A stretch of 64,000 nt of DNA, from positions 10,180,065 to 10,244,064 of the forward strand of contig NC_087156.1 in assembly GCF_035594125.1 (NCBI RefSeq), written 5' to 3'. The DNA is from Scylla paramamosain. Lineage: Eukaryota; Arthropoda; Malacostraca; Decapoda; Portunidae. The position numbers and the translations under genes were made by a program. Shown here in pieces: positions 38,857 through 51,499 of this stretch (positions within the stretch are counted from its first letter, which is position 1; every line of letters starts with the position of its first letter). A model generated the notes under the pieces. It was given only the letters and a program-made list of their open reading frames with translations, was not told the origin of the DNA and searched no databases.

Positions 38857-39349
38857 GTGAGTTACGGGGACGGAGCTGTTTTTGTAGCGCAGTGTACGTC
38901 CTTCCATTTTTAGGTTTACATTTAAGTGAAGCCTGTCATGCTTGCCTATGTTATTCCATGTGCATGTAAGGTAAGGCTGCTTGACAAAGTGTCTGACTCA
39001 CTGCAGACACTTGCTTTATGCTGTACTGTAATAAACAAGTAATTTCTCAATGTAAAGGAAACAGTGAGTCACAAAAGTGCCTCTCAATACGATATGGTAA
39101 TAAAAAGTAGAATATGAAATAAATAGATAATAAATAAGTGAATAAATAAATAAATAAATAAATGGATGAATTAATGCATATCCTAGAGAACATTTCATAC
39201 CTACTGAGCTTACCATAGCAAATACACTGATATGCTACAAAAAATGCACACAAGTATATGAAGATGGAAAAAAATGGGGGAAGTCTGTCTTGTGTTGTTA
39301 TTTCTATGGTTACTGCTCTTCTGAATTTGCCATCAGCATGCGTCTCTCC

Positions 39350-39550
39350 TTCCCCATGCTGACGCTACACAAGACTTTCACCTTTATTCCGTTCCCTTTC
39401 AGTAGTCCAGGAGTTAAGCAATATCTTCATTCTTTCATCCCCTTCATTGGTAAACTCTGGAATTCTCTGCCTGTTTCTGTTTTTTCCCCTTCCTGTGACT
39501 AGTTGTTTTAAGAGTATTGAGGCAATTCCTGAAAAGTATTTAGATTTTTT
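39350..39550 (+). pseudogene. LINE (family 1) relic in Q2
   Basis: Counterpart of 18325-18530 with the same SFIPFIGKLWNSLPVSVF motif. Confidence 0.7.
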
Positions 39551-40202
39551 ATTATTGACTTTTTTTTATTTTTTATTTTTTTGTCTATATGTATGGAAGC
39601 GGCAACTGAAAAAATATTTTTTTGTTCCTCTGTTTGCCATTCGCCAAGAAGATATGAGAGAGTGAGTATAAGTAGTGGCTATATGCCAATGGTAGAATAC
39701 TATTTTATACTGACTAAATTAAACATGTGTTGCATTGTTTACTCCAGTGTTTCAAGTTGAGCCGTCTAGTATCTTTTCCATCTAATTGATTTTTGTGTTC
39801 GGCTGTTTGAATTTTTATTTCCAAATGAAGTTCCATGTTTGTAAGAAGTATAAAGGGTTAAAGGAAAAAAAAGTTTTCCTGAGTTGTAATAGGTGAATGT
39901 TAATAACAGTAGTAGTAGTAGTAAAGAGCAGGATTATCAGCTGGAGTGACACCAATTCAGTTTTTCTATTATTTATATTTTCTTACTATTATTCCACACC
40001 TTGTCAATCCACGCAAGGAAAAAAAAAAAAAAAGAAAACATATTAAAAAAGTGAGAGGCAAGACCAGCAAGTGAAACACGCTCTGCCTTCTCCATAGACT
40101 TCACGTGTTTACTGCCGCGCTTCCTGCCTCATAATTATACAGTCTTACGCTGGAGGCGCTTAATGTGGTGCATTTGTATGAAAGAATTTACTTTTTGCCG
40201 TG

Positions 40203-40404
<202 letters not shown>

Positions 40405-41154
40405 GACGTGCATGGGTGTGGGTGTCGAGAGCAGAGCAAACGGCCAAATGTACGGCGACGGGCTAGTGTTTGCATGCGCCGCGTGGGGCGTGCAGTTTGT
40501 ATGTAAAACAGGAAGGCAAGTGGTCGGGCGGGGACAAGGAGGAGGAGGAGTAGGAGGAAGGAGGAGGAGGAGGAGGAGGAGGAGGAGGAGGAGGAGGAGG
40601 AGGAGGAGGAGGAGGAGGAGGAGGAGGCGTAGCGTAGCGTGGTCTGGATGGCGTGCAGGATTATGTGACGCTCAGAGGCAGCTTCCCTACACTGTAAGCT
40701 TCTATTAGAGTGAGCCACGTGACGGGGTGCGCTCTCAGGGTGATTGCTTGTATTCTATGTAGCCTGGCGGGGCTGTGGCACTCCCTGCAGGTTATTGGCT
40801 CAGGAGGGTGAGGTAATGTCGGATGTTAGTGTGGTACTCTGCTGTGGGTGATGAGTTGTGTTTGTAATGATACAGCGCCTAAAGTTTGTTAAAGTGATGC
40901 AGCTTGTAGAGCATAAATACAGTGACATCATCACCACTATAGTCTCTCCCTTTACGCTGTGACGGAATGATGTAGTTGTGGTGATGTAGTCTGGGATAAT
41001 GATGTACACTTGAAAAAAATAAATAAAAATCCCAGTAATATCAACAGTTCCATTCTCGTGAAAGGTTCAGTGTTCCTCCATTACTTTGTTTATCTTTACC
41101 ATTTCCATTTTATGTTCACTTAACTGACAAGTGTGTTCCACGAAAAAAAAGAAG

Positions 41155-41302
<148 letters not shown>

Positions 41303-41696
41303 TTTTTACAATAAATAGAGGTAAACTCCATCTCCTTTTAATTTGTCTGTAGAAGGGGAAAAATCTAAGTTCATTTCCATATTTTCATTCATATAGACCT
41401 TTCTTTTTTTTGCCTTTAATAATGCATAGGATTAAAACATAGACTCACTTCCTCTATCTCCTTTTTGCCGTGATATTTCTTGAGCCTACACGCTGGTATG
41501 GTCCGCCTGCCCCTCTTGCCCGCCCCCTTCCCCTTGACAGACCCGCGTGTGGCCGTGGAGTGTGGCTCCCCTAATGGTCATCCAGTATTGCTTTTAAAAA
41601 TGATCCCGTGATGCGTCTACAGAATGGTTGCTTGAAGTGTTTTGCTGGGGTAGGGGGGTGGGGGGAAGGGGACTGATGTGGCTCTCTGACCTAGAA

Positions 41697-41773
<77 letters not shown>

Positions 41774-42097
41774 AATCCAGAGGAATACAAAGGAATACAA
41801 CGGAATACCAAACCTTGAGGTATTGACGAGGCTGTTTGGATAATTATTCTACATTAACTATTTGTGGGAGATACAGGATAGTACAGAAGGTTCCTCCCCA
41901 CCAATCCCTCCAGCAGAAGCTGACAAGATACAGGAATTGATACCACGTGGTATAGAAAAACCACATAGAACTTGAGAGAATAGTGAGGGAAAGAGTTGTG
42001 GTCTGTCTACTTTTGTTTGTGAGGGAGAGTGTAAATGCATGATAGTTGTGTGATGTGGTGTGTGCGTAGCGCAGGTGAAGGCACAGTTTGGTTGTTG

Positions 42098-42787
42098 AGG
42101 GGTGGTGCAGCATCCTTGCGTTGCGCTTTCCAGGGAGGCGGCAGTCAATCAGGCCACAGCTTCGGTCACTGGGTCTGTGTACCTTCCCTTTAGGGGCTGC
42201 ATACACAGGTTATCACCTGTAACTTTGACCTCTAGTACTTAAAATCACAAAGTTGATCAATAACAGGAGAATGCGGACGAAGAAAATGAGGATTACATGT
42301 GATTACAATGGATAACCAAAACAGAAACACTCCCACAGGTCTTTACATATCGCTTTGGAATTAATTTAGATTAACTACCATTTAGTAAAGTAAGCTGGAG
42401 CAGTGTATGACTTCTGCCAAACTGACACGCCCTTGTGCTTGTGCAGGCGTGGGAAAACCATCGTGCAGTGTGGGAAAAACTGGCTGCATTTTGATTGGAA
42501 AGAATGAAGTGAGATTTTATCATTATTCCTATGCAAAAAAAAAAAAAAAAAGAGGAGGAGGAGGAAGAGGAGGAGGAGGAGGAGGAGGAAGAGGTGGTGG
42601 TGGTGGTGGTGGACGTGGTGGTGGTGGTGGTGGTAGAGTTCATAATTTTTCTGTTCCTTCTCCTTAGGGTGAATAGTAGATTTTTTCACTCTTGTGAAAA
42701 CTGGACAAGTTTTTCTTTCTTATTGCACAGAATAAAAAAAAAATCAATATTTCCGAAAAGACGGTATTCAAATTTAAGAGAAAGAAA
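42098..42787. other. Q2-only 0.69-kb segment
   Basis: Q1 reads GGTTGTTGAG straight into CTTTTTCACTGG (about 21085). In Q2 these are separated by this segment. It contains a GC-rich start, a single-copy-looking middle, a poly(A) and (GGA)n/(GGT)n tracts at 42535-42633. No TIR, TSD or coding frame is seen. It is an insertion in Q2 or a deletion in Q1. Confidence 0.6.
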
Positions 42788-42909
42788 GCTTTTTCACTTG
42801 TCTTATTCATTGTGACGTAACATTCTGAGGTAATTTGTGCGCCCACAGGCAGAGACAAAAGGGTGTTTGAAGTAGACGCTTTTGCTAATGCCGTTATTAC
42901 CCTCTAGTG

Positions 42910-43357
42910 CAGTGGTTTTCATCTCTTTTCAGGGCACGGGCCACTAACAAAAACAAAAAGAAAATGTGGACCCCTTAAATTTTGTTTTAATACAATTAAT
43001 CAACAATGCAGTTCGGTGGCCAGTGGCCACAGGCACGGTGGTCCACAGCACTTGACGACTCGTGTAGCCGCGTGGAAACTGACAGAAATGAACAGGATGG
43101 CTCGTCACCTTGACGCGTATAGTACAAGTATGTTCTCAGGCCCTAGTCCCGGATGGCGGCGTGAATCTTGAACATTCGTTGTAGATTAAACTTAGAAGTG
43201 ACTCGAAGTATTACCTAACAGCTACAACTTAGACTGTCAATGGTTCTCTTAAATAGAAATGTAATAATAGTAGTTATTCATTTTGATCAAATTGTTCATA
43301 CTGAATTTTATATTTAATTTTTATTAGCAAATACAGTAGGCATCCTGTGAACCATTT
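42910..43357. mobile_element. hAT-like MITE in Q2, longer variant
   Basis: Same target site and left terminus as the Q1 element. TSDs are CTCTAGTG (42902-42909) and CTCCAGTG (43358-43365, one change). It is 448 bp, and after about the first 80 bp the interior largely differs from Q1, so one or both copies were rearranged after insertion. Confidence 0.7.
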
Positions 43358-43849
43358 CTCCAGTGTGATTGTTTCATGTGGAAGGCTCAAATAATCTAAA
43401 AGGGCTCTTGAGAACTCTTCGGGACTGAATGTAATGCAGGTCTTGCGAGTGATGCTCGTCAGAGAGAAGCATGTGTTCTTTAAAATTTTAGTACTTTTTT
43501 TTTTTTTCTGTGTGTTGAGTTTGGTATTCATTTACTTTTATGATCAAGTGTCATCTGACTACCACTTAATGCTTCCTTGAACTGCCTTACTACGGTTCTT
43601 TTCATGGATAAAAACTCCAAATAACGTGTTACATTTCATTGGTGGCATGATTTCCCTTTAAAATGAATGCAAAGCAATCAATGTGGCACGTTCCATATCC
43701 ATTATTGTGTCACTTTATTACGCATACAAACACTCCTATTAACGTATCACATCCCGCCCCTGGTGTGATTCCCCTCACCATGAATACAAAGCAATCCAAA
43801 CGCTACAGTTCAGCCCTGCTCATGAAACACACGCTCTGATACAACTAGG

Positions 43850-44100
43850 CTTTTCACTTACTTTCAGCCCTTGTTTTCTCTTTAATAGTGCGACAGTTGA
43901 CTGGCCTCTTCACTCTTTGATCCCTTTCACAGTTAAACTCCGTAATTCTCCCTGATTTTTATCTAACTTCCCAAACTTGTTATGACTTGAACTGATCATA
44001 TATGTTTACTTACCTCCGTATGACTTGAGTTGCTATAAGAGACGAGTATCAAGACATCTTCCTAACTAAATGAACCAACCGAATTTAACTCTCTTTTCCA
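43850..44100 (+). pseudogene. Older LINE (family 1) relic in Q2
   Basis: Counterpart of 21960-22200, with the same decayed LIPFTVKLRNSP motif and few base changes. Confidence 0.55.
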
Positions 44101-45102
44101 TCCACTCTTTACCATGCGGAAATTAAGTGGTATTGTAAACTGTAACCAAATTGTTACCCTTATGATCTATTCTAGACTCTAATAAGTGATCTGGAGACTA
44201 TGATAATAACACGCTCCCTCCACTGCACACCAGCTGTCCGTAATGTATCATGTCCAGTGGCTGTTAATATAAACTGACGCTCTATTAACCTGTCATCACT
44301 AATCAGTAATCATTCTCGCACAAGCTCATCCTCGTCACTACAACATCACCATCACCGTCACCATCACCACAGCTTACACTCCACTCCACCATGATTCTGT
44401 CCCATACCTCACCCCCGCCACCACTAATCATTCCTAATTAATCTCCCGTCCCTCACCACCACCACCACCACCACCACACCTCACTCACAACTTCTCCCAT
44501 TTTCACGAATTCCTTTCTTCTCTTCCCTCGCTCCACCATCCTTCATCCTCTCTCCCTTACGTTTCATCCTTCCTTTTGCCCACATAATGCTTGCAACAGA
44601 CGCACCTCTTCTTCCTCCCTCTCCTCCTCCAGTCCTGTATCAGAAGCAGGGACTTGTCTCCCCTCATAAGTAGGGAGCTGTGGGAGGAACTGGAGGGATG
44701 CTTAGTGGAACATGTCGAAATAGCGTTGCCTAGCCGCCGCCGAGTATAGGAGTGTATTGAGGGTGCATTATCTCGGTACAGTGGCGGTGAACGGGGAGAT
44801 GGATCGGTGAGTATGTTCAGGCGCAGATAGAGAAATGTGTTGTTGGTCTGACGAATTGATTAATGAATAGGTATCTGGTTGAACAGGTAGAGTTATAGAT
44901 AGATGGCTGGATGGGTAAATGGGTAAATAGATCGACTGGCTGATAAATAGATATATAGATGGACAGATGGATGGATAGATAAATTGATAGATACATGAAT
45001 AAATGAATAAGTATTTAATTATATATAAATATAAATAGATGGGTAGATAAACAATTCAGTAAGTAGAAAATAGATAAATAGACAGACAGACAGACAGACA
45101 GA

Positions 45103-45496
45103 CATGGATAATAAGTACTTAAGTGGGAAAATATGTTGATAAATGCCCGTTGTAGATAAGAAGGTAGAATTATTAGATAGGGAGAGATATACAGATAAAA
45201 CATTGACGAATGGGTAGGTAAGTGAAGAAACACAGGAAGGTAGGATGGTTGAGGAGCAATATACATAAACAAATAAGAAGAAAGTGGAAGTGTAAGCGAT
45301 GAATCAGATAAAGAGAGAAATTAGCTGTATATTGATGGACAGAACATATAGAAATGCAACTGTAAATCATGGTAAACAAACTAAGATAAATAAAGGTATG
45401 TACTATGTTAGAAGGAAATTACATTAGAGAGTCAGCCAGCATATCAGACATTCAGAAAGCAGCACAGACAAAGACACATAGACAAACTGACTGATG
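45103..45496. other. Unassigned A-rich stretch
   Basis: Follows the (GACA)n edge of Q2 and ends where the 0.63-kb duplicated flank of the BEL element starts. No coding frame is seen. Confidence 0.4.
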
Positions 45497-46123
<627 letters not shown>

Positions 46124-46126
<3 letters not shown>

Positions 46127-46185
46127 CAATCAATAAATCAAGATACAGCAAGTCAGCCCAATCATAGTCATTTTCCTACACTACA
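46124..46185 (+). repeat. 5' LTR remnant (last 62 bp)
   Basis: Matches 52243-52304, the end of the 3' LTR, with one mismatch in 62, so little divergence has accumulated. It includes AATAAA at 46132-46137 and ends CTACA. Confidence 0.85.
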
Positions 46186-46210
46186 ATTCAGCAAAATTCG
46201 CAGAGCAGCC

Positions 46211-49200
46211 ATGGATGACTTGAAAAGGGAACGTGCTAATGCCAAGAGGAGATTCACCAGGAAGGTGGGACTCTTCAAGGATGCACACAAGAGAGGAGAC
46301 TCCACAGCAACCCTACAAGTATTGTATAGTGAAGTTTGTGATTCTTTCAAAGTAGTGGATGTGGTGAATGAGAAAATTATTGACCTTTTAGATGGTAGTT
46401 CATCTTGCCAAGAGTATGAAGACTATATCATGGAATTGGAAACTATAAAGTGCACTCTTCTTGAGACATTAAAAGAAAAACCTAAGGCTGTACTTGCCAT
46501 GAAAAAAATTGAGCCTCCTAAATTTGGTGGATCTGTAAGGTCATTTCCCTCATTTATTAGGGATTATACAAGACTGGTTGAATCACAACATGGTGAGGAT
46601 CCCTATGTACTCAGAATGTCACTAGAGGGGGAACCCAGGAGACTTGTAGAAGATTTAAATGATTACAAAAGAATGTGGGAGAGATTGAATGAAACATATG
46701 GTCATGAAGGAAAGTTAATTGATTCAATCTTGGGAGACATTAGGTCATATAAGCCAATAAGTGAAGGTGATGATAAACGGTTAATCAAGCTAATCAATAC
46801 TGTAGAAAAGGTATGGTTAGATGTAAGCAACTTGAACCTAACAAAGGAGTTGGAGAATGTTACTGTCCTGACTCAAGTAGAAAAATTGTTACCCTCTATG
46901 TTGAAAAAGGAATGGGCTAGTAAAGTACAACAAGTGAAGACTGACAAGTTTAAAGAGTTGGTTGCATTCTTAACAGAGCATCGAAAAGCTTTAGAATACT
47001 TACAAGATGAGTCAAGACTTGGTGCGTCAAAGGTAACGGTGCATACCACTGATGTATCAAACACAAAAGAAAATGACTTATTAGAAGTCATAAAACTGTT
47101 AGCTGTGGGACAAGAGAAACTACAAAACCAGATGTCAGAGTGTTTAACTAATATAGCTCAAGTAGCAGATGGAAGATATTGCAGTAGGAATTACACATCA
47201 AAAGTTAATGGTGATCAGAAGGAGAAGTATTGTCTTGTTCATGATAGTGAATCTCATCACTTACAGGATTGTATGACATTTAAGCAATGGACAGCTGAAA
47301 ATCAAATGGATTTTTTAAAGCAAAATAGAATTTGTTTTGCATGTCTCAAAAGAGGGCACCTATCTAGGGATTGTGATAAGCAAATGCCTTGTAGAGTAAA
47401 GGTAAAGGGAGACATTTGTGGTAAGCACCACCATTCAATTTTGCACCCTATATTTAGCAGTCCTTATACTTCTACAATGGATGTTATGAGTAACCATTTG
47501 ACAAAGAAAGGTGCATTTTTGATGACTGGGTTTGTGGATAGTGGAGGTGTTTCTGTTCCCACATTATATGATGCAGGAAGTAACATCAGTCTGATCACTT
47601 TTAGAATGGCAAAGCAACTAGGACTCAAAGGTACTCCTATACAGCTTTCAGTGACAAAGGTCGGTGACCACACAGAAGAATTGGATAGTTTTGTTTATAA
47701 GATGTCCTTGAGGGATCAAACAGGGAAGGAAAAATTTGTTGAAGTTTGTGGAATTTCCGAAATAACTGGTGCTCATCAACAGGTGAATTTATCGGAAATT
47801 GCTAAGAAATTTGAAGTGCAAGAAAAGGATATCCAAAGGCCTGAAGGGCGTATAGAACTACTAATAGGATCTGATCACTGTACTTTAATGCCACAAGTTA
47901 AAAAAACCATAGATAATGTTCAGTTAATGTCAAATGAGTTTGGTTTCTGTATCAGAGGTAGATTGGATGACAAAGGAAAGGGACATAGCTATTGCGTGCA
48001 AATTAATCACGTGAGTTGTAATGACACCACAGATTGGCATTTCAGGACTAAACCTAATGTGGGCAAGTTGATAGAAAATTATTTTTTGAATGAAAGCTTA
48101 GGAACAGAATGCAATCCTAAGTGTGGAGGCTGCAAATGTGGAAAATGCTCAACCAAGGGAAATTTAACCATTAAGGAAGAAAGAGAGAAGAAACTTATTG
48201 AAGATGGATTAACTTATGATGCGAAACATCAGTGCTGGATAGCTAAGTATCCTTGGATTTATGATCCGGCTAAACTACCTGATAATTATCCTATGGCATT
48301 TGCTAGATTAAAGGCCACTGAACAGAGATTAATGAAGATGGGGTCGACCCAGTGTGTAAAGTATCAAGAACAAATAAAAGACATGTTGGATAGAGGAGTA
48401 GCAGAGAAATTATCAAAGGAGGAAGTAATGACTTACAAGGGTCCAAAGTTTTATCTACCCCATCACGAAGTTTACAAGGTAGACTCCATTTCAACCCCAG
48501 TAAGGATAGTGTTTAATGCAGCAGCATCCTACAAAGGGATCTCTCTCAATGACATGCTTGCAAAGGGGCCAGATGTGATAAACAACTTAATTGGAATCTT
48601 GCTGAGATTCAGAGAGGAGGAGATTGGTATGGTTGGAGATATTAGAAAAATGTATCATACTGTAAAGCTTTCAGATGAAGATATGCACACTCACAGATTT
48701 TTATGGAGGAACTTTCAACTAGAGAGAGAACCCTCACACTATAAATTGAAGACGGTAACATTTGGAGACAAACCTTCTGGGCTGATAGCAATGTTGGCTC
48801 TTCGTAAAACAGCAGAAATGAATTGTGACTTCCCATTAGCCTCTAAAATGATTGTAGAGGATTCCTATGTTGACGATATTATAAGTAGTGTTGGTTCAAC
48901 GAATCATGCAATGGAAAGAATCAAAGAAGTGGAGGAAGTTTTAAGACCAGGAGGTTTTCAGATTAAATATTGGATTCTCTCTGGAGAGGATAACAGAAAT
49001 GATGCCATAATCTCGAACACTGATCAAGAAAAGGTTTTAGGGTTAGAATGGAAACCCAAACAAGATGTATTTTCATTTAAAGTTAAACTCAACTTCTCGA
49101 AAAGAACAAGAGAGGGCAGGACAGAACCAAATGTGAGCTATGGTGACTTTGAAAGCCGTATCCCGTGTATGTTGACTAAAAGAACTGTACTGTCGCAGTT

Positions 49201-50770
49201 TGCTACACTCTATGATCCTCTGGGACTGTTAACACCATTCACACTGAAAACCAAGTTAATGATTCGCTCCATTATACTAGAAGCTAATGAAAACAAATCT
49301 AAGGGATGGGATGAGCCTATCAGTGGAACTTTGTATTTAGAAGCAGTGGATTTATTTCGGGAAATGCTTGAAATTGAAAAACTTACTTTTGGAAGATGCT
49401 TAAGGACTACAGATGTGACTACAGATCCAGAGTTAATTATCTTTTGTGATAGTAGCATGAAAGCATATGGAGCTGTAGCTTACATTAGGTGGAAGAAGCA
49501 GAATGGCACATATTGTGTAAAACTCTTATGTTCAAAGAATAGAATTGCTCCTATGAGGCAAATCAATATACCTAGACTGGAATTGTGTGCTGCAGTTTTG
49601 GCAAGCAGATTGAGAGTATCCATTGAAGGAGAAATGAGATACAACTATTCTAGGATAATCCACATCACAGATAGTGAGATTGTAAGGGCACAAATCCAAA
49701 AGGAATCACATAGATTTAACACCTTTGTTGGAAGTAGAGTTGCAGAGATTCAATCAAAGACAGAGCCCATAGAATGGTATTGGGTATCTTCTAAGGAAAA
49801 CAATGCTGATTTAACCACCAGGGAATGCAGTCCCTTAGAGTTAGGGACAGGATCTGTATGGCAAAGTGGTCCACAATTTCTCTATCGTGACTTCTCAGAA
49901 TGGCCAGTTAAACAGAATACAGTGTCTGATCTCCCTGATACTGTGTTTGCAAAGGTAACCATGAACACAGGAGAGATTACTACACCTAATGAGTTAATCA
50001 ACATCCAAAATTTCAGCAATTTGAAACGGCTTTTGTCGGTAATGGCTCGAGTCATAAATGTAGTAAGAAAGAGATCATTTAAAGCTATAATATGTGATCC
50101 TAATGCAGAGGATATACAGAGAGCAGAATTATTTCTTGTTAAGAACGCTCAAACAAGCCTGCCACAAGACTGGGAAAAGAAATATAAACGTCTAGGACCA
50201 AGGATGAGAGAAGATGGCATTATCACTGTGGGAAGTCGAATGTCAAAATGGGTAAAAGACAATTGGAATTGTGATCAGTTCATGTTACTCCCATCAAAGC
50301 ATCCATTTTCTGAACTGTATCTGTCCCACATACACAAGGAAGATCATAGTGGAATAGAAGCGGGCCTTGCTAGAGCTCAAGTGAAATACTGGGTATTAGG
50401 TGCGAGGAAGACAATGAAATCTATTAGAAAACAATGTGTAACTTGCCATAGAATAGATAAGATCTGCACATCCCAGTGTATGGGTGAACTACCTAAGGAA
50501 AGACTAGAGCCATGTCCACCATTTTACAATGTAAGTGTTGACCTGTTTGGTCCTCTTTGGGTTTGTGATACGGTGAAAAGAAGAGTGAAAAGAAAAACGT
50601 TTGGAGTAATTTTCAATTGCATGACAACAAGGGCTGTACATTTAGACCTTTCCGAAGGTTATGATACTCAAAACTTTCTTACTGTATTGAAGAGATTCAC
50701 TTGTCCTAGAGGATTTCCCAAAAAATTATATTCAGATAATGGTACACAGTGTATGCAAACAAGGAATTGA
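46211..50770 (+). CDS. BEL/Pao gag-pol polyprotein (frame broken in integrase)
   Basis: The start chosen is ATG 46211 (MDDLKRERANAKRR), 25 nt after the LTR; the same frame extends upstream only through a GA microsatellite. About 1519 codons. Gag: DUF1759-like region around residues 95-250, then a CCHC knuckle CFACLKRGHLSRDC at 375-388. Protease (DUF1758-type): DAG at 454-456 in a hydrophobic setting. RT: motif A Asp810 (GDIRKMY) and YVDD at 886-889. RNase H: Asp1080 (IIFCDSSMKAYG), with further acidic residues in IPRLELCAA and ITDSE. Integrase: zinc-binding region from His1364 to C1409xxC1412, catalytic Asp1444 (VDLFGPLW) and Asp1509 (SDNG). The frame ends at TGA 50768-50770, before the catalytic Glu. 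The polyprotein would be cut by its own protease and drive reverse transcription and insertion. Confidence 0.93.
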   Translation: MDDLKRERANAKRRFTRKVGLFKDAHKRGDSTATLQVLYSEVCDSFKVVDVVNEKIIDLLDGSSSCQEYEDYIMELETIKCTLLETLKEKPKAVLAMKKIEPPKFGGSVRSFPSFIRDYTRLVESQHGEDPYVLRMSLEGEPRRLVEDLNDYKRMWERLNETYGHEGKLIDSILGDIRSYKPISEGDDKRLIKLINTVEKVWLDVSNLNLTKELENVTVLTQVEKLLPSMLKKEWASKVQQVKTDKFKELVAFLTEHRKALEYLQDESRLGASKVTVHTTDVSNTKENDLLEVIKLLAVGQEKLQNQMSECLTNIAQVADGRYCSRNYTSKVNGDQKEKYCLVHDSESHHLQDCMTFKQWTAENQMDFLKQNRICFACLKRGHLSRDCDKQMPCRVKVKGDICGKHHHSILHPIFSSPYTSTMDVMSNHLTKKGAFLMTGFVDSGGVSVPTLYDAGSNISLITFRMAKQLGLKGTPIQLSVTKVGDHTEELDSFVYKMSLRDQTGKEKFVEVCGISEITGAHQQVNLSEIAKKFEVQEKDIQRPEGRIELLIGSDHCTLMPQVKKTIDNVQLMSNEFGFCIRGRLDDKGKGHSYCVQINHVSCNDTTDWHFRTKPNVGKLIENYFLNESLGTECNPKCGGCKCGKCSTKGNLTIKEEREKKLIEDGLTYDAKHQCWIAKYPWIYDPAKLPDNYPMAFARLKATEQRLMKMGSTQCVKYQEQIKDMLDRGVAEKLSKEEVMTYKGPKFYLPHHEVYKVDSISTPVRIVFNAAASYKGISLNDMLAKGPDVINNLIGILLRFREEEIGMVGDIRKMYHTVKLSDEDMHTHRFLWRNFQLEREPSHYKLKTVTFGDKPSGLIAMLALRKTAEMNCDFPLASKMIVEDSYVDDIISSVGSTNHAMERIKEVEEVLRPGGFQIKYWILSGEDNRNDAIISNTDQEKVLGLEWKPKQDVFSFKVKLNFSKRTREGRTEPNVSYGDFESRIPCMLTKRTVLSQFATLYDPLGLLTPFTLKTKLMIRSIILEANENKSKGWDEPISGTLYLEAVDLFREMLEIEKLTFGRCLRTTDVTTDPELIIFCDSSMKAYGAVAYIRWKKQNGTYCVKLLCSKNRIAPMRQINIPRLELCAAVLASRLRVSIEGEMRYNYSRIIHITDSEIVRAQIQKESHRFNTFVGSRVAEIQSKTEPIEWYWVSSKENNADLTTRECSPLELGTGSVWQSGPQFLYRDFSEWPVKQNTVSDLPDTVFAKVTMNTGEITTPNELINIQNFSNLKRLLSVMARVINVVRKRSFKAIICDPNAEDIQRAELFLVKNAQTSLPQDWEKKYKRLGPRMREDGIITVGSRMSKWVKDNWNCDQFMLLPSKHPFSELYLSHIHKEDHSGIEAGLARAQVKYWVLGARKTMKSIRKQCVTCHRIDKICTSQCMGELPKERLEPCPPFYNVSVDLFGPLWVCDTVKRRVKRKTFGVIFNCMTTRAVHLDLSEGYDTQNFLTVLKRFTCPRGFPKKLYSDNGTQCMQTRN

Positions 50771-51465
50771 GAGATATGGTTACTCGGTGGAATAAGCATG
50801 AAGTGTTCAATTTTGGAAAATTTAATGGTTTAATCTGGGTATTCAATAGATCAGCAGATGCCCCTTGGGAAAATTCTTGCAGTGAAGCGTTAATTAGATT
50901 AGTCAAGAGATCTCTCACTAGAATCATAGGTGAATCAGTCATATCCTTTGGAGAACTACAGTCTGTTATGTATGAGGTGGCCAATGTATTGAATGAACGG
51001 CCTATCGGGTTCAAACCAGGTGAAGATTTTGATGAAGGGACTGTATTGAGACCTAATGACTTACTACTGGGTCGATCTACCATTGATGCTCCTTGTGGAT
51101 TTTGGAATGAACGGGGACAAGTAAGTAGATCATATGCATTTAAGATTAAGGTCATTGATTTATTTTGGAAAAATTGGATGAAGAACTACTTTCCTACTCT
51201 AATTGTACGCCAAAAGTGGCATGTGAGTGTAAGAAATGTTCGGAAGGGTGACATTGTACTTGTTAATGATCATAATGTATTAAGAGGAGAATGGAAGTTA
51301 GCGGAAGTTGTAGAAGGTATACCAGGAAGGGATGGAAAGATCAGAGATGTGTTGTTGAGGTATAAAATTAATGAACCAGGAAAACAGTACAGGGGCCAAC
51401 ATGACAAGCAAATGGTAAGATCAGTACATAGACTGGTGGTGTTGCTCCCAGTCGATCAACAATAG
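50749..51465 (+). CDS. BEL/Pao integrase C-terminal part (-1 frame)
   Basis: This frame overlaps the end of the gag-pol frame by 22 nt and continues the integrase. The third catalytic residue is the Glu at 50884-50886 (SEALIRLVKR), about 50 codons after the second Asp. The C-terminal BEL-specific domain (DUF5641-type) is recognised by LLLGRSTIDAP, VRKGDIVLV, GEWKLAEVVEG and RSVHRLVVLLP. It has no convincing start of its own. A single-base loss around 50749 or a -1 ribosomal shift would explain it; I see no classical slippery heptamer in the right phase, so mutation is more likely. Confidence 0.85.
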   Translation: MYANKELRDMVTRWNKHEVFNFGKFNGLIWVFNRSADAPWENSCSEALIRLVKRSLTRIIGESVISFGELQSVMYEVANVLNERPIGFKPGEDFDEGTVLRPNDLLLGRSTIDAPCGFWNERGQVSRSYAFKIKVIDLFWKNWMKNYFPTLIVRQKWHVSVRNVRKGDIVLVNDHNVLRGEWKLAEVVEGIPGRDGKIRDVLLRYKINEPGKQYRGQHDKQMVRSVHRLVVLLPVDQQ

Positions 51466-51486
51466 AAGTATAGAAGCCTTTGATTT

Positions 51487-51499
51487 GTGGTGGGGGGAG
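51487..51499 (+). other. Polypurine tract of BEL element
   Basis: GTGGTGGGGGGAG lies immediately before the TG that opens the 3' LTR, 21 nt after the pol stop. It would prime plus-strand DNA synthesis. Confidence 0.7.

Noticed and set aside
42375..42815. Frames over the (GGA)n/(GGT)n tract in the Q2-only segment
   Set aside because: Low-complexity translation only.
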